A stretch of DNA of 64,000 bases, taken from positions 1-64,000 of the forward strand of contig JBOIDF010000007.1 of assembly GCA_050740455.1 (NCBI GenBank), written 5' to 3'. The translations under genes were made by a program, and so were the position numbers. Below are positions 27,894 through 36,734 of the stretch, piece after piece (positions within the stretch are counted from its first letter, which is position 1; every line of letters starts with the position of its first letter). The stretch is from USCg-Taylor sp050740455. GTDB taxonomy: Bacteria > Pseudomonadota > Gammaproteobacteria > JACCXJ01. The notes beneath the pieces are model-generated. The model had not been told where the DNA came from, made no database searches, and was given only the letters and a program-made list of their open reading frames with translations.

Positions 27894-28664
27894 TCAGCTC
27901 CATAACTTCCAGGGTGGATTACCCGAATCCCAAAGAGTCTGCAAGATGTGTTTCTCCCGCAGCGTGTCCATACATTGCCAAAACGACGGGTGCTTGTAAG
28001 CCACGAGTTGGCCGTCACGCGCTAGATTCGTGAGCGGCTCGTGCTCCCACATGCTCTGATCGCCGTCGATGTAATCGAATACGCCCGGTTCCAGCACGAA
28101 GAACGCGCCGTTGATCCAACCCTCAGCGGTCTGCGGCTTTTCGGAAAAGCTGGTCACCGTGTCTCCCTCAAACTCCAAGTGACCGTAGCGCGCCGACGGG
28201 CGCACAGCGGTGATTGTGGCTAGCTTGCCATGGCGTCTATGAAAGGCAAGCAGATCCCTTAGGTTGACGTTCGACACCCCATCACCCCATGTAAGCATGA
28301 AGGTAGCCTCGCCTAACCACGGTTTAAGCCGCTTGATGCGCCCACCGGTAAGTGTATTGAGTCCGGTGTCCACCAAGTTCACAATCCACTCAGCCGTTCC
28401 ATTGTCGTGTAATTTGACCTCACCCGTTTTGGTGTTGACGGTCATATCGCCGTCTAGTGCGTAATAGTCCTTCATCCAGCGCTTAATGTATTCGCCTTTG
28501 TATCCGAGCGCGACGACGAATTCGTTATAACCGAAATGCGCATAGTGCTTCATGATATGCCACAAGATCGGACGTTCGCCGATTTCCACCATCGGCTTGG
28601 GCTTGATTTCGGTTTCCTCAGCCAGGCGGGTGCCAAAGCCGCCAGCCAGGATTGCCACTTTCAT
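27894..28664 (-). CDS. rfbF: Glucose-1-phosphate cytidylyltransferase
   Basis: The 256-residue protein starts MKVAILAGGFGTRLAEETEI with the nucleotidyltransferase loop and continues KPKPMVEIGERPILWHIMKH, MLTWGDGVSNVNLRDLLAFH and TAVRPSARYGHLEFEG, which match RfbF. It forms CDP-glucose, the entry to 3,6-dideoxyhexoses and branched CDP-sugars. The usual partner rfbG (CDP-glucose 4,6-dehydratase) is absent; the adjacent SDR differs from it. The length matches the family (about 257). It starts at an ATG. Confidence 0.92.
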   Translation of the reverse strand: MKVAILAGGFGTRLAEETEIKPKPMVEIGERPILWHIMKHYAHFGYNEFVVALGYKGEYIKRWMKDYYALDGDMTVNTKTGEVKLHDNGTAEWIVNLVDTGLNTLTGGRIKRLKPWLGEATFMLTWGDGVSNVNLRDLLAFHRRHGKLATITAVRPSARYGHLEFEGDTVTSFSEKPQTAEGWINGAFFVLEPGVFDYIDGDQSMWEHEPLTNLARDGQLVAYKHPSFWQCMDTLREKHILQTLWDSGNPPWKLWS

Positions 28665-28914
28665 CGATTGTCCTCCAATTTAGGTTTGGGCCTCGGCCCT
28701 CGGTATATGCAGCGATATGCAAGTCCCAGTCGCACTGCTTACAAACAGCCTTGAAATTAACGGCGTTCGGGAGATGGCGGCCTGGGCGAAACGCCAGGAC
28801 CGTCGGCGGGAAAGAATCGTTGGACGTGACCGGCAGACTTGAAAGCGAGCGGTTATTGTTTCTATTTTCGTGTCAGATGATATGAGACGGTGGCACGGTA
28901 ATGTAGCCTTCGTG

Positions 28915-30081
28915 TCATGCCGCAATAACGCCTTTTAAGCTCCCCCGCCGGGGAACTTTACAATTCCCGCCGTCGAGAGTCTTCAAGATTTCCACCATCC
29001 TTTCCGCGGCCTTGCCGTCCCATTTTTCCGGTACGCTGCCATGGAGCATTTCTCGGTTTAAGATCCTGGAAGTGTAATGCAGGATGTTGTCCCTGTTGTT
29101 GCCAACGATGAAGTTCGTGCCACACTCACAGGTGATAGGACGCTCAGTATTGTTCCGAAGTGTTACGCAAGGAACGCCAAGGACGGTCGTCTCTTCCTGC
29201 AACCCGCCACTATCGGTAATGACCATCATCGCGTTCATGTTCAGGTGCAGGAATTCTAGGTAGCCGAGTGGGTCAGTCAACCACAAGCCTTGAGGCTTAT
29301 CTGCGGCTGTAAAATACCCGCAAAATCCGAATTGCTCCACCATCTTCCTCGACCGTGGGTGTATTGGGAAAATGATAGGGATCGCTTTAGCAATTTCACT
29401 CAAGGCGTCCAGAATACCTCCAAGAGTTACCCGGTCATCAACGTTTGACGGGCGGTGAAGGGTCAGGGTGGCGAATTCGCCGGGCTTCAGTCCCCATCTC
29501 TCGACCAAGCCGATCCCACGGGCCAGTTCCTTGTGCTTCAAAAGAGTATCGATCATCACGTTACCGACGAAGAATATCTTGTCTGGTGTAACCCCCTCGG
29601 CCAATAAGTTCTCATTCGCGAAATGATCGGTCGTAAACAAGTAGTCGCACACCACATCGGTACAGAGCCGATTGATTTCCTCAGGCATCGACATATCACG
29701 CGAGCGCAATCCTGCCTCCACGTGGGCTACCCTTATGCCCAGCTTCTTGGCGGTAATCGCGCATGCCATAGTGGAATTAACATCTCCAACCACCAGGACT
29801 AGGTCCGGCCCCTCCCGCATACAGACTTTTTCGAACTTGACCATGATCCGGGCAGTTTGTTCAGCATGGGAACCTGAACCAACCTCTAGGTCTATGTCGG
29901 GCTTTGGCATACCGAGATCGACAAAAAATGACTTGCTCATCCGCTCATCGTAGTGCTGGCCGGTATGGACGAGAAGATGCTCGATTTCCTCGGGATACCT
30001 ATTCATTGCTTCGACAATAGGGGCCATTTTAATGAAATTAGGGCGTGCGCCTACTACATTGATTACTTTCAAAACGGTCAT
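28915..30081 (-). CDS. wecB: UDP-N-acetylglucosamine 2-epimerase (non-hydrolysing)
   Basis: The 388-residue GT-B-like enzyme has INVVGARPNFIKMAPIVEAM, LVHTGQHYDERMSK, HVEAGLRSRDMSMPEEINR, LHRPSNVDD and ITDSGGLQEETTVLGVPCVT, all WecB/MnaA landmarks. It interconverts UDP-GlcNAc and UDP-ManNAc. The ATG at 30081 is preceded by TAGGAGAG. The gene is first after the ops-bearing leader (30082-30480). Without wecC in the window, UDP-ManNAc may be used directly or oxidised by an enzyme elsewhere. Confidence 0.94.
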   Translation of the reverse strand: MTVLKVINVVGARPNFIKMAPIVEAMNRYPEEIEHLLVHTGQHYDERMSKSFFVDLGMPKPDIDLEVGSGSHAEQTARIMVKFEKVCMREGPDLVLVVGDVNSTMACAITAKKLGIRVAHVEAGLRSRDMSMPEEINRLCTDVVCDYLFTTDHFANENLLAEGVTPDKIFFVGNVMIDTLLKHKELARGIGLVERWGLKPGEFATLTLHRPSNVDDRVTLGGILDALSEIAKAIPIIFPIHPRSRKMVEQFGFCGYFTAADKPQGLWLTDPLGYLEFLHLNMNAMMVITDSGGLQEETTVLGVPCVTLRNNTERPITCECGTNFIVGNNRDNILHYTSRILNREMLHGSVPEKWDGKAAERMVEILKTLDGGNCKVPRRGSLKGVIAA

Positions 30082-30480
30082 TCTCTCCTATTCGATATGG
30101 CCAAGCCGGGAGTGGTTGCAGAAGGCGTTTTCAGCGCTCGGGACCGCACACCAGAACCTTTTCGAAACGTGCGATCATGTGCCGTGCGCCGCTAGTGTCC
30201 CTGAATCGCGATAGCCCTTGTTACTCGAGAAGGGACCGAGCCTGTATCACTGCCACTGTCCCGCGTGTCCGGTTGTTGACGGCCTCCAGCGACGACCGCA
30301 ACAAGGTGCTCGCCGGGTTCCCTCAGGCTGGGCAGGGTGGTGACGTGTTTCAGGCACGCTACCGCCCTACAAAACGCCTCCGCGCTTCGTATAGCAAGTT
30401 GTCCTTTACTACAATTGTCGACGCTTCGGAGCTACCGCGTCGACGGTTGAGGCGGAAAGGAACGCCTCAGTACACCTTAA
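30082..30480. promoter_or_regulatory. Leader between the antiterminator gene and wecB, carrying the ops element
   Basis: The 399-bp interval lacks a credible gene on either strand. It holds the ops sequence listed separately, which in minus-strand transcripts lies about 120 nt after the antiterminator stop and about 270 nt before wecB. The wecB ribosome-binding site TAGGAGAG is at the left end. Long untranslated leaders of this kind are where RfaH-type factors are recruited in enteric O-antigen operons. Confidence 0.55.
30355..30366 (-). promoter_or_regulatory. ops element (RfaH recruitment site)
   Basis: On the minus strand the sequence reads GGCGGTAGCGTG, identical over 12 of 12 bases to the operon polarity suppressor core of E. 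coli rfb/waa/hly leaders. In E. coli this exposed non-template strand hairpin pauses RNA polymerase and loads RfaH. Here it stands in the transcribed leader immediately downstream of an RfaH/NusG-like gene and upstream of the long remaining operon, the position expected for function. Confidence 0.8.
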
Positions 30481-30990
30481 CTAAGCCAATCCGAGCAGGT
30501 TCCGCGAGACCGTCACAACGGTTTCCCGCCCCAGGATCTTAAGCAGGATCCTCACGCGTTCTTCGCCCGATTCACCCCATACGATCGCCTGCAGATTAGT
30601 GAGCGGCCCCTGTTCAATCATCACGGTGTCGCCTCTCTGGAACGCCAGTCGCTTTGGGGAGTGCAGACCGGTACGCACATCGGCGGTCCGCATAATAGAG
30701 TCAACAACTATGCCGGGAACAATGGCCGGCTCCTCCGTGAAACGCACGAAATTCTGTACCCCGCTGGTATAGCGTACGGGCGCCATATTGTCGTAACCGG
30801 GCCGGAGGCGTATGAACAAATAACGAGGGAACAAAGGCTCGATGATCTGTACCCAGCGTTCATATCGTCGGCGTTGTTGATGGATTAAAGGCAAGTAGAC
30901 TTCGTATCCCTGGCGTTCGAGGTTTTCCTCGGCAACCGATTCCTTTCTCGGTTTTGTGTGGACAAGATACCAATTTCTTACAATATCCAT
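30481..30990 (-). CDS. rfaH: RfaH/NusG-like transcription antitermination factor
   Basis: A 169-residue protein starts MDIVRNWYLVHTKPRKESVA, followed by RQGYEVYLPLIHQQRR, the NGN domain of NusG paralogues, with LFPRYLFIRL; the C-terminal part has RLAFQRGDTVMIEQGPLTNL, a KOW-like domain. The ATG at 30990 is preferred over an upstream start because AAGGAG stands 10 nt before it. RfaH (162 aa in E. coli) binds polymerase at ops and suppresses Rho polarity and termination in long surface polysaccharide operons. The ops site 115 nt downstream of its stop supports the same role here. Confidence 0.85.
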   Translation of the reverse strand: MDIVRNWYLVHTKPRKESVAEENLERQGYEVYLPLIHQQRRRYERWVQIIEPLFPRYLFIRLRPGYDNMAPVRYTSGVQNFVRFTEEPAIVPGIVVDSIMRTADVRTGLHSPKRLAFQRGDTVMIEQGPLTNLQAIVWGESGEERVRILLKILGRETVVTVSRNLLGLA

Positions 30991-31035
30991 TCTGTCGTTG
31001 CTCCTTGCCTCATGCCGGGGTTTTTCACGGCGCAC

Positions 31036-32451
31036 CTATCTTGCCCCTTTTCCAAACAGTACTGCTTCCACCGTCTGCAACAATATCAATAGGTCTAGAA
31101 AAACGCTATTGTTTTTAATGTAATACAAATCGTACTGGAGTTTCTGCCGTGCATCTTTCTCCGAGGAGCCGTACGGATAGCAGAGCTGGGCCCACCCGCT
31201 GATACCTGCCTTAACCCGATGCCGGTTCGCATAGAACGGTAGCGTCTTTTCAAGCTCGGTCACAAACTCTGGACGCTCCGGTCGTGGGCCAACGAAGCTC
31301 ATCTCACCGCGCAAGACATTAAAAATCTGCGGCAATTCATCAACGCGAAGCTTTCGGATAATTGCCCCTACCCAAGTGACACGCTTGTCATTTGCCTGTG
31401 CCCAGCGCGCGCCTTGTTCGCCCTCTGCATCTACATGCATACTGCGAAATTTCAATATGTTGAAGGGCTTGCCGTACTGAGTTATACGGATTTGCTGATA
31501 GAAGACGGGGCTTCCCCATCCGCTTTCCACCAATATCGCCAGTGCAGTGAGCAGCATGATAGGCCAGGTTATAGAAATCAAAACTACGCTCGTCACAACA
31601 TCGACGCAGCGCTTAAGGAACTCGGAGAAACTGCTCACCTGGAACCCGTCCGAGAATATAAAATGGCTCGGGCGAAGAAGGTCTAGCCTCACCTGACCGA
31701 ATTGACGCTCGAAGAAGGTGGCCGTGTCAATCACGTCAATTCCTATCATCTTGCACTCAAGTAACTGATCGATAGGGCACTTGTTCCGCCGTTCATCCAG
31801 GGAAACCACGATTACATCGATTTGTCGTTGCGTAGCAAATTCTACCAAGGGCTTATTGATCGCCACGATTTTGTCTTGGGGAATGGCACAGTCCTGATCT
31901 TCCACTCTAGCAAAACCCAGCAATTCAAAGCTTCTCCAATCCGCACGACGCCGCATTTCTAAAATCGATCTGGCCTCATTACCCGTACCCAGTACCAGTA
32001 CTCGTCGACTAAAGATCCGGTTAAAGATCCTGTTACCCGTGGAAGTAAAACCTAGAGTGCGAATCGTACCGATCCCTATAAACGCCACGGCTGTGGCGAG
32101 CACCAGCGCGCCTCGGCCCAAATAGAGATGCGGAAATATATAAACACTTACCATCATGGCAACCGCACCCAACATAAGGCCGACGACTAACCGGAACAGT
32201 GTTCCGCGGAGCCCTTCCCTCTGACTTGGGGCGTACATACCCATGGCCGCCATACCAAGCTCCATCAGCACGGCAAAAACGAGGGCACGTGGTAACAACG
32301 ACCCGATGGTCTCCGTCGCGGTAGCGAATTCCCCGGCGAAGCGCAGCAGCGCTCCTGCGTAAAGCGTGAGGACCAGGATCAGGACCTCGACTACCATGAG
32401 CATGAACAATTCGAGGCGTATGAAGTGTCGAAATATTCGAACCGTACCCAT
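31036..32451 (-). CDS. Polyprenyl-phosphate glycosylphosphotransferase, exopolysaccharide initiation
   Basis: Starting at the ATG at 32451 (AAGGA about 11 nt upstream; the longer frame opens with a TTG), the 471-residue protein has four to five N-terminal membrane helices, a CoA-binding-like Rossmann segment RRVLVLGTGNEARSILEMR, then a membrane helix and the bacterial sugar transferase domain: FLKRCVDVVTSVVLISITWP, FYQQIRITQYGKPFNILKF and GPRPERPEF. This matches WbaP/WcaJ-like enzymes, in particular the family recorded with PEP-CTERM/EpsH loci. It loads the first sugar phosphate onto undecaprenyl phosphate and, as first gene of the run, defines the start of the operon. Confidence 0.9.
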   Translation of the reverse strand: MGTVRIFRHFIRLELFMLMVVEVLILVLTLYAGALLRFAGEFATATETIGSLLPRALVFAVLMELGMAAMGMYAPSQREGLRGTLFRLVVGLMLGAVAMMVSVYIFPHLYLGRGALVLATAVAFIGIGTIRTLGFTSTGNRIFNRIFSRRVLVLGTGNEARSILEMRRRADWRSFELLGFARVEDQDCAIPQDKIVAINKPLVEFATQRQIDVIVVSLDERRNKCPIDQLLECKMIGIDVIDTATFFERQFGQVRLDLLRPSHFIFSDGFQVSSFSEFLKRCVDVVTSVVLISITWPIMLLTALAILVESGWGSPVFYQQIRITQYGKPFNILKFRSMHVDAEGEQGARWAQANDKRVTWVGAIIRKLRVDELPQIFNVLRGEMSFVGPRPERPEFVTELEKTLPFYANRHRVKAGISGWAQLCYPYGSSEKDARQKLQYDLYYIKNNSVFLDLLILLQTVEAVLFGKGAR

Positions 32452-33047
32452 TGTTTTTATCATCCTTAAAATCAAATTATTCCCGGATTCGGTAAAATGC
32501 CATTAGTGGCGCCGCCGGATAGATCACGCGGAGCCGAATAGCGCAATCCAAAACACTTTTTTACCCGATCTAAAAACTCTGTGCTGTGAAATTTTTCACA
32601 AAATCTGTTAAAGCAAGATTACTTAGCCTGTACGTACGAATCGTCGCAATACGTCTCGCCTTGGGCGCGCACCTGCACCTCAACGACCACGGCCTTAACG
32701 CATAGGCTCCGCACGCTTTGTTACAACCATTACTGTAGCGTGGCGACGAACTTCTCTTGCGCGTGGCCTCGGAAGGATTGCAGTGGAGGGTCTTCTACTT
32801 TTTTAGGAAGAGCCCGCGTTGCTTGGGCTACGGTAAGCAAGCGGTATACCATAGCATCTAACCTCGCGTATTACTGAGACCGCCGCGATATAAACGGCAC
32901 GGGTGGCTAGTCGTTTACTGTCGGACCATAACGACAGGATTCTTAAAGTCTTGCCAAATTCGCTCCTCGCGAGCGCTAACCCTTGCGTACCGTTGAATTT
33001 GGAACCTTCAACGCCTTACCAGCACATTGTCGCTACCCGCCAACGAG
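32452..33047. promoter_or_regulatory. Upstream region of the polysaccharide operon
   Basis: About 600 bp without a credible gene separate the sugar transferase from the repeat at 33048. It contains an AT-rich stretch (32550-32640) with a CRP-type palindrome and is the natural place for the operon promoter. A small inverted repeat TTGCTT/AAGCAA lies near 32821-32842. No ops-like sequence was found here on the transcribed strand. Confidence 0.5.
32585..32600. promoter_or_regulatory. CRP/FNR-family type operator
   Basis: TGTGAAATTTTTCACA is a 16-bp palindrome with TGTGA-N6-TCACA spacing, the consensus of CRP/Vfr sites. It lies about 135 bp upstream of the sugar transferase start. The extended 7-bp arms are perfect. 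Whether it works as activator or repressor site depends on the unmapped promoter. Confidence 0.45.
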
Positions 33048-33118
33048 GTAGATAGGCGAGCGACGAGCGAGCACGCGACAAAGCAGATGGGCTGCGGAGT
33101 AACTTTTGCAGAGCTTCC
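33048..33118. repeat. Dispersed repeat, partial copy of the 48385-48527 element
   Basis: These 71 bp match the reverse complement of 48385-48455 with 68 identities; the differences fall in the GCAGATGGGCTGCGGAG segment. The right end ACTTTTGCAGAGCTTCC is exactly the terminal inverted repeat of the full element. It adjoins the TAA stop of the helicase gene (33119-33121), just as the full copy adjoins the lysA stop. Confidence 0.8.
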
Positions 33119-36016
33119 TTAGTCGCCAAACAGGTCAAGCTGTGCCGAGGCAGGATACGCGAGGTCATGATCGCCGACCGGGCCAGACGGCGGGTTAGCC
33201 GGAGACGCCCCGGCGGGCTGCCGATCGGCCGCGCTTTCCGGGGGCGCCGACGCACCCGCAAGCCGCTCGAAGAAGAACCGTACGGGTGGCAGGCCATGCG
33301 CATCGAGCAATGGCCGGCCCAAGTGCTCGTAAAGGTCCACCCAGTCCTCACCCACGCGCAGGGAAAGCCGCGGGTTGAGCGCATAATAACCTTGCCGAAG
33401 ACGTACGAAGATCTGGCGGTTGTACGCATAGTCCCGCGCCACCTCGTTGCGGGCGAGCACGCCGCTCAGGTAGGCGCGCCGCTTGCGGTAGGCGGGCAGC
33501 ACGTTCTCCGGGAATGCCTGAATCGCTTCCACGAAATCGGCCGTGGTGAAGCCAGCCACGAGGTATTCGGCTTCGCCGATCTTGCGCAAGAGCAGCGCTA
33601 CCATGGATTGGAACAGGAAAAACTCGACGGTGTGGCCATCGATCTTGACCAGACGGTCCTGCACCTTGACGCTCACGCTCGCGGGCGCTAGCAGAGGGTA
33701 GAGATCCCCAAGGCGCGCGGTGGCGAAGTGCGGCGTGGTATAGGCGCGCAGCAGCGCGTGGTGGAGGGCCGTTCGCCCGTGGTTATCGGTAAGATCGGGG
33801 TTGGCGCCCTTGTCGAGCAGGGCTTTCACCAAGCCCACATTACCCTGCATGGCGGCGCACATCAGCGGTGCGAGATTGAAGGGCGTGCGGAAGTCCACGC
33901 CGTAGGCGTCTGCGTCGGCCAGCACGTCCTTGAAACTCTTGCCTTCGTAAGATCTCAGATGTTTGTTGCGGAGTCCAGACGCAAGCCGCTCCCCGTCCTT
34001 GGCCTGGAGATAGCCGGCGCTGGCCAGCCGTCCGAGGAGGCTTGAGTCGCCCAACACGGCGCCATATTCCATGAGGCGCTGGCGGGGTTTGGTGGAGACT
34101 TCCTTTGGGTTGAAGGCGCGATCCAGCGTTTCCAGGTAGCGCTCGCGGCCGAGCACCTCCCAAGGGACGGCGCGGGCGTGCAGGATCTCGCGCTGAATGG
34201 CCTCCGCCTGCTCCTCCTTGCCGTGAAGCGCGAGCCGCCGCGCCTCGCGCTGCCATTCCTCGAGCGATGAGCTTTGCGCCGCCATATCCAGGTGGTCCCG
34301 CTCGTCTTCGAGGCACAGGAGCCGCAAGAGCGCATGGCGGGTGTCGGATTCGATGACATAGAGGTTCTTCACCGCCCGCGTGAGGGCGACATAGAGGCTA
34401 TTGATGAAGAACTTATAGATCTCCAGGGACTTGTCGGCCTTGTCCTTGGCGCGGACGTAGGCGAGGTCGGCGTCGAGGTCCGCGGCGCTCACGCCTGCGG
34501 CGACGTGGTTGAAGGACCCGCGGTCGTGGGTGAGAAAGTTGTACAGGATGACGTTTTCGTATTCGAGTCCCTTGGCTTCATGGACGGCGAAAAGCAGCGG
34601 CGTGCGGAAGCGCTCGCGCGCTCTGGGTTTGTCCTCCTCGCGCATCACCAGCACCGCGAAGCGGGTGGACTTGCGGGTTTTTTCGTCGAGATCCTTGATG
34701 AGCGTGTCTGCGTCGGGGAGTAGCTCCACCGATCCGGTATTGCCGGGGACGCTGTCAATCAAATAATTGCTCTCCCGGTCGATGGAGCCGAAGCGTCGCT
34801 GCTTCACCTTGAGCAGACGGTTGGCGATGGCCGTGATGGCTTGCGAGTTGCGGTAGTTGGTGCGCAGCAGATGCATTGCCCGCTTCGCGTCGAGCGCGTC
34901 GTCCCGGTAAAACAGGCTCTTCACCTTGGCCCAGGAGAAGAAATTGGGATGCACGATCTGGTTGGAGTCGCCACACAGGATAAAATTGCCCGCGTCCTTC
35001 AAGCTGCGCAGGATGAGGGCGAGCTGGACATTAGTGAGGTCCTGCACCTCGTCCACCACCGCGAAGTCGTAGCGCGGCTGGCACAGGCCCAGATACTGGT
35101 GGGCAAGCAAATTACTGTCGAAGAGACCGTTCTCCTTGAGATAGAGGAGGTACTTCTCGAAGAGCTCATACACCAGGGGCCGCTCCTCGGGAAGGAAGAT
35201 GGACTGGCGGACCCCGAGGTCGAGGTATTCGGCGCGCGAGAGATACGGTGTTTCCGCATCCGCGCCGCTCAGCACGCCCTTCAATTCCTCGAAAAGCTTA
35301 TGGGCGTCGGCGAATTTGCAGTGCTGCCGATGGCGGCTGAACCAGCCTCTGAACACGCTATAAGTCACTTCGCGGCCCGCCGGCACCCGCAGGGTCTCCA
35401 GGAGCTCCTGGAACGAGAGGAAGTCGATGTTCTGCGCTTCGTTCTCATAAGCGTTCGCGTAGTAGAGATTGCGGGCGTTCTGGGCGAGGAAAGGCGACAG
35501 AGTCACGTAGAGCACGTCGCCCTGCAGGAGCTTCATCCGCTCGAGGGTCAAGGCCGTCTTGCCGCTGCCGGCCGAACCGATGACGATAAGGGGCGTTGGC
35601 AATCGGAACAGCGCTTCCTGCGCATCGTCAAATGAAATGACTTTGTCAAGGAGGTGAAAGCGCGCGCGGGCCGGGTTCACATAGGCGAGCGCGGGGAGCG
35701 TATCCTCCTTGAGATCCTCGGGCTTGAGGGGCGGGATCTTGTCTTCTTCGATCCGAGCCCCGCGCAGGAAACGGGAATGCTCGTAGGCGTGGTTGCGGAT
35801 GACCTCAAGGATAAGGGCGTAGCGCTCGCCGTTGTGACGGCGAAGCGTGAACAGCAGGCGATTGCTGTGATCAAGCTTTGCCCGATAATAATCGCTCGGG
35901 GTAAGCTTCTTGGTCTCGGCGGAGTAGAAATCGTCGTGCTCGATCATGCCGATGAGCTTGCGGTATTGCGGCTCCACGCCGGAGATGTCCAAATCGCTGT
36001 ATTCCAGGATTTTCAT
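33119..36016 (-). CDS. UvrD/Rep-like superfamily I helicase with an ankyrin segment
   Basis: The 965-residue protein has all SF1 motifs: Walker A GSAGSGKT (147-154), Walker B VVDEVQDL (320-327), CGDSNQ (348-353), RTNYRNS (385-391), VHEAKGLEYENVI (478-490) and LYVALTRAVKNLYV (541-554). Residues 40-85 (LDHSNRLLFTLRR, YALILEVIRNHAYEHS) resemble RelE/ParE-type toxin folds. After 700 there is an ankyrin repeat (APLMCAAMQGNVGLVKALL, then GRTALHHALL). The tail is Pro/Ala-rich and ends QLDLFGD. Such combinations occur in defence and conflict contexts, but no partner gene is adjacent. It starts at an ATG and is isolated, facing the polysaccharide operon promoter. Function is inferred. Confidence 0.82.
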   Translation of the reverse strand: MKILEYSDLDISGVEPQYRKLIGMIEHDDFYSAETKKLTPSDYYRAKLDHSNRLLFTLRRHNGERYALILEVIRNHAYEHSRFLRGARIEEDKIPPLKPEDLKEDTLPALAYVNPARARFHLLDKVISFDDAQEALFRLPTPLIVIGSAGSGKTALTLERMKLLQGDVLYVTLSPFLAQNARNLYYANAYENEAQNIDFLSFQELLETLRVPAGREVTYSVFRGWFSRHRQHCKFADAHKLFEELKGVLSGADAETPYLSRAEYLDLGVRQSIFLPEERPLVYELFEKYLLYLKENGLFDSNLLAHQYLGLCQPRYDFAVVDEVQDLTNVQLALILRSLKDAGNFILCGDSNQIVHPNFFSWAKVKSLFYRDDALDAKRAMHLLRTNYRNSQAITAIANRLLKVKQRRFGSIDRESNYLIDSVPGNTGSVELLPDADTLIKDLDEKTRKSTRFAVLVMREEDKPRARERFRTPLLFAVHEAKGLEYENVILYNFLTHDRGSFNHVAAGVSAADLDADLAYVRAKDKADKSLEIYKFFINSLYVALTRAVKNLYVIESDTRHALLRLLCLEDERDHLDMAAQSSSLEEWQREARRLALHGKEEQAEAIQREILHARAVPWEVLGRERYLETLDRAFNPKEVSTKPRQRLMEYGAVLGDSSLLGRLASAGYLQAKDGERLASGLRNKHLRSYEGKSFKDVLADADAYGVDFRTPFNLAPLMCAAMQGNVGLVKALLDKGANPDLTDNHGRTALHHALLRAYTTPHFATARLGDLYPLLAPASVSVKVQDRLVKIDGHTVEFFLFQSMVALLLRKIGEAEYLVAGFTTADFVEAIQAFPENVLPAYRKRRAYLSGVLARNEVARDYAYNRQIFVRLRQGYYALNPRLSLRVGEDWVDLYEHLGRPLLDAHGLPPVRFFFERLAGASAPPESAADRQPAGASPANPPSGPVGDHDLAYPASAQLDLFGD

Positions 36017-36096
36017 AGGAGCAAAGTGGTGGTAGTGATTTAGATAATCACGTCTTGAATGTTGAACACTCCAATAAACTCACACGCCCTTTAGAT

Positions 36097-36244
36097 GTAG
36101 GTGGGATAGCCGCGCTGTTTGCGGCGTAACCCACCAACCCCTCGGCCGCAGGCCGACACGTTGGAGCACGGCTTGAAATGGAGGCCCGCTACGCGGGCCG
36201 AGTCGGTGGGTTGCGGCATAAACAGCATGCCGAACCCACCCTAC
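36097..36244. repeat. Palindromic intergenic element of the GTAGGGTGGG type
   Basis: The 148-bp element begins GTAGGTGGGATAGCCGCG and ends CCGAACCCACCCTAC, giving imperfect terminal inverted repeats. Each end is itself a hairpin (GGTGGG...CCCACC), and the centre has GGCCCGC/GCGGGCC. Similar GTAGGGTGGGTTAG...CCCACC units are scattered in many proteobacterial genomes. It lies upstream of the helicase gene. Confidence 0.7.
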
Positions 36245-36734
36245 CTTTCGAGAGTCGACAATCTAAAATATCTTTGGTTAGTTTTTAACTCAATCCGGTG
36301 GCCGCCGGTATGGTACAGTCTCCCGTGAAGTACCCCGGATCCTCGTATTGTTGGCATGCCTGGGGAGAACCCAATCCGCTCCTCGCGACCACGAACCGTG
36401 TTACGGGTTGGGGGCTACCGCCATCGAACGAGGATACGCTGATCGGGCGCTATTTCAATCTTAGATTTCGGAGATTTGACCGGCATAAGATCCGCATATC
36501 GCTCGGCAGACGGGTGGCTGAAAAATAGGTAATGTTTCAGTTTGAATTTCGGCCGGAACGGACCTTCGGAACCTACGGCCTATTAGCAGCCCAAAATTAC
36601 GTTTTTGTGGAAGATTCCACGAAAACAAAGAGGTTTTTAAATTTCCCGTTGTTTTTAAGACGATTGGCGAGCTTATCAACTTTTTTGGAGTCGAGTTCTG
36701 GTGCGACCTTCGCAAGCTCTGTTCGGATCTCATC

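Noticed and set aside
33840..35635. Several long antisense or alternative-frame ORFs within the helicase gene
   Set aside because: The helicase motifs occupy a single continuous frame; the others lack starts, domains and context.
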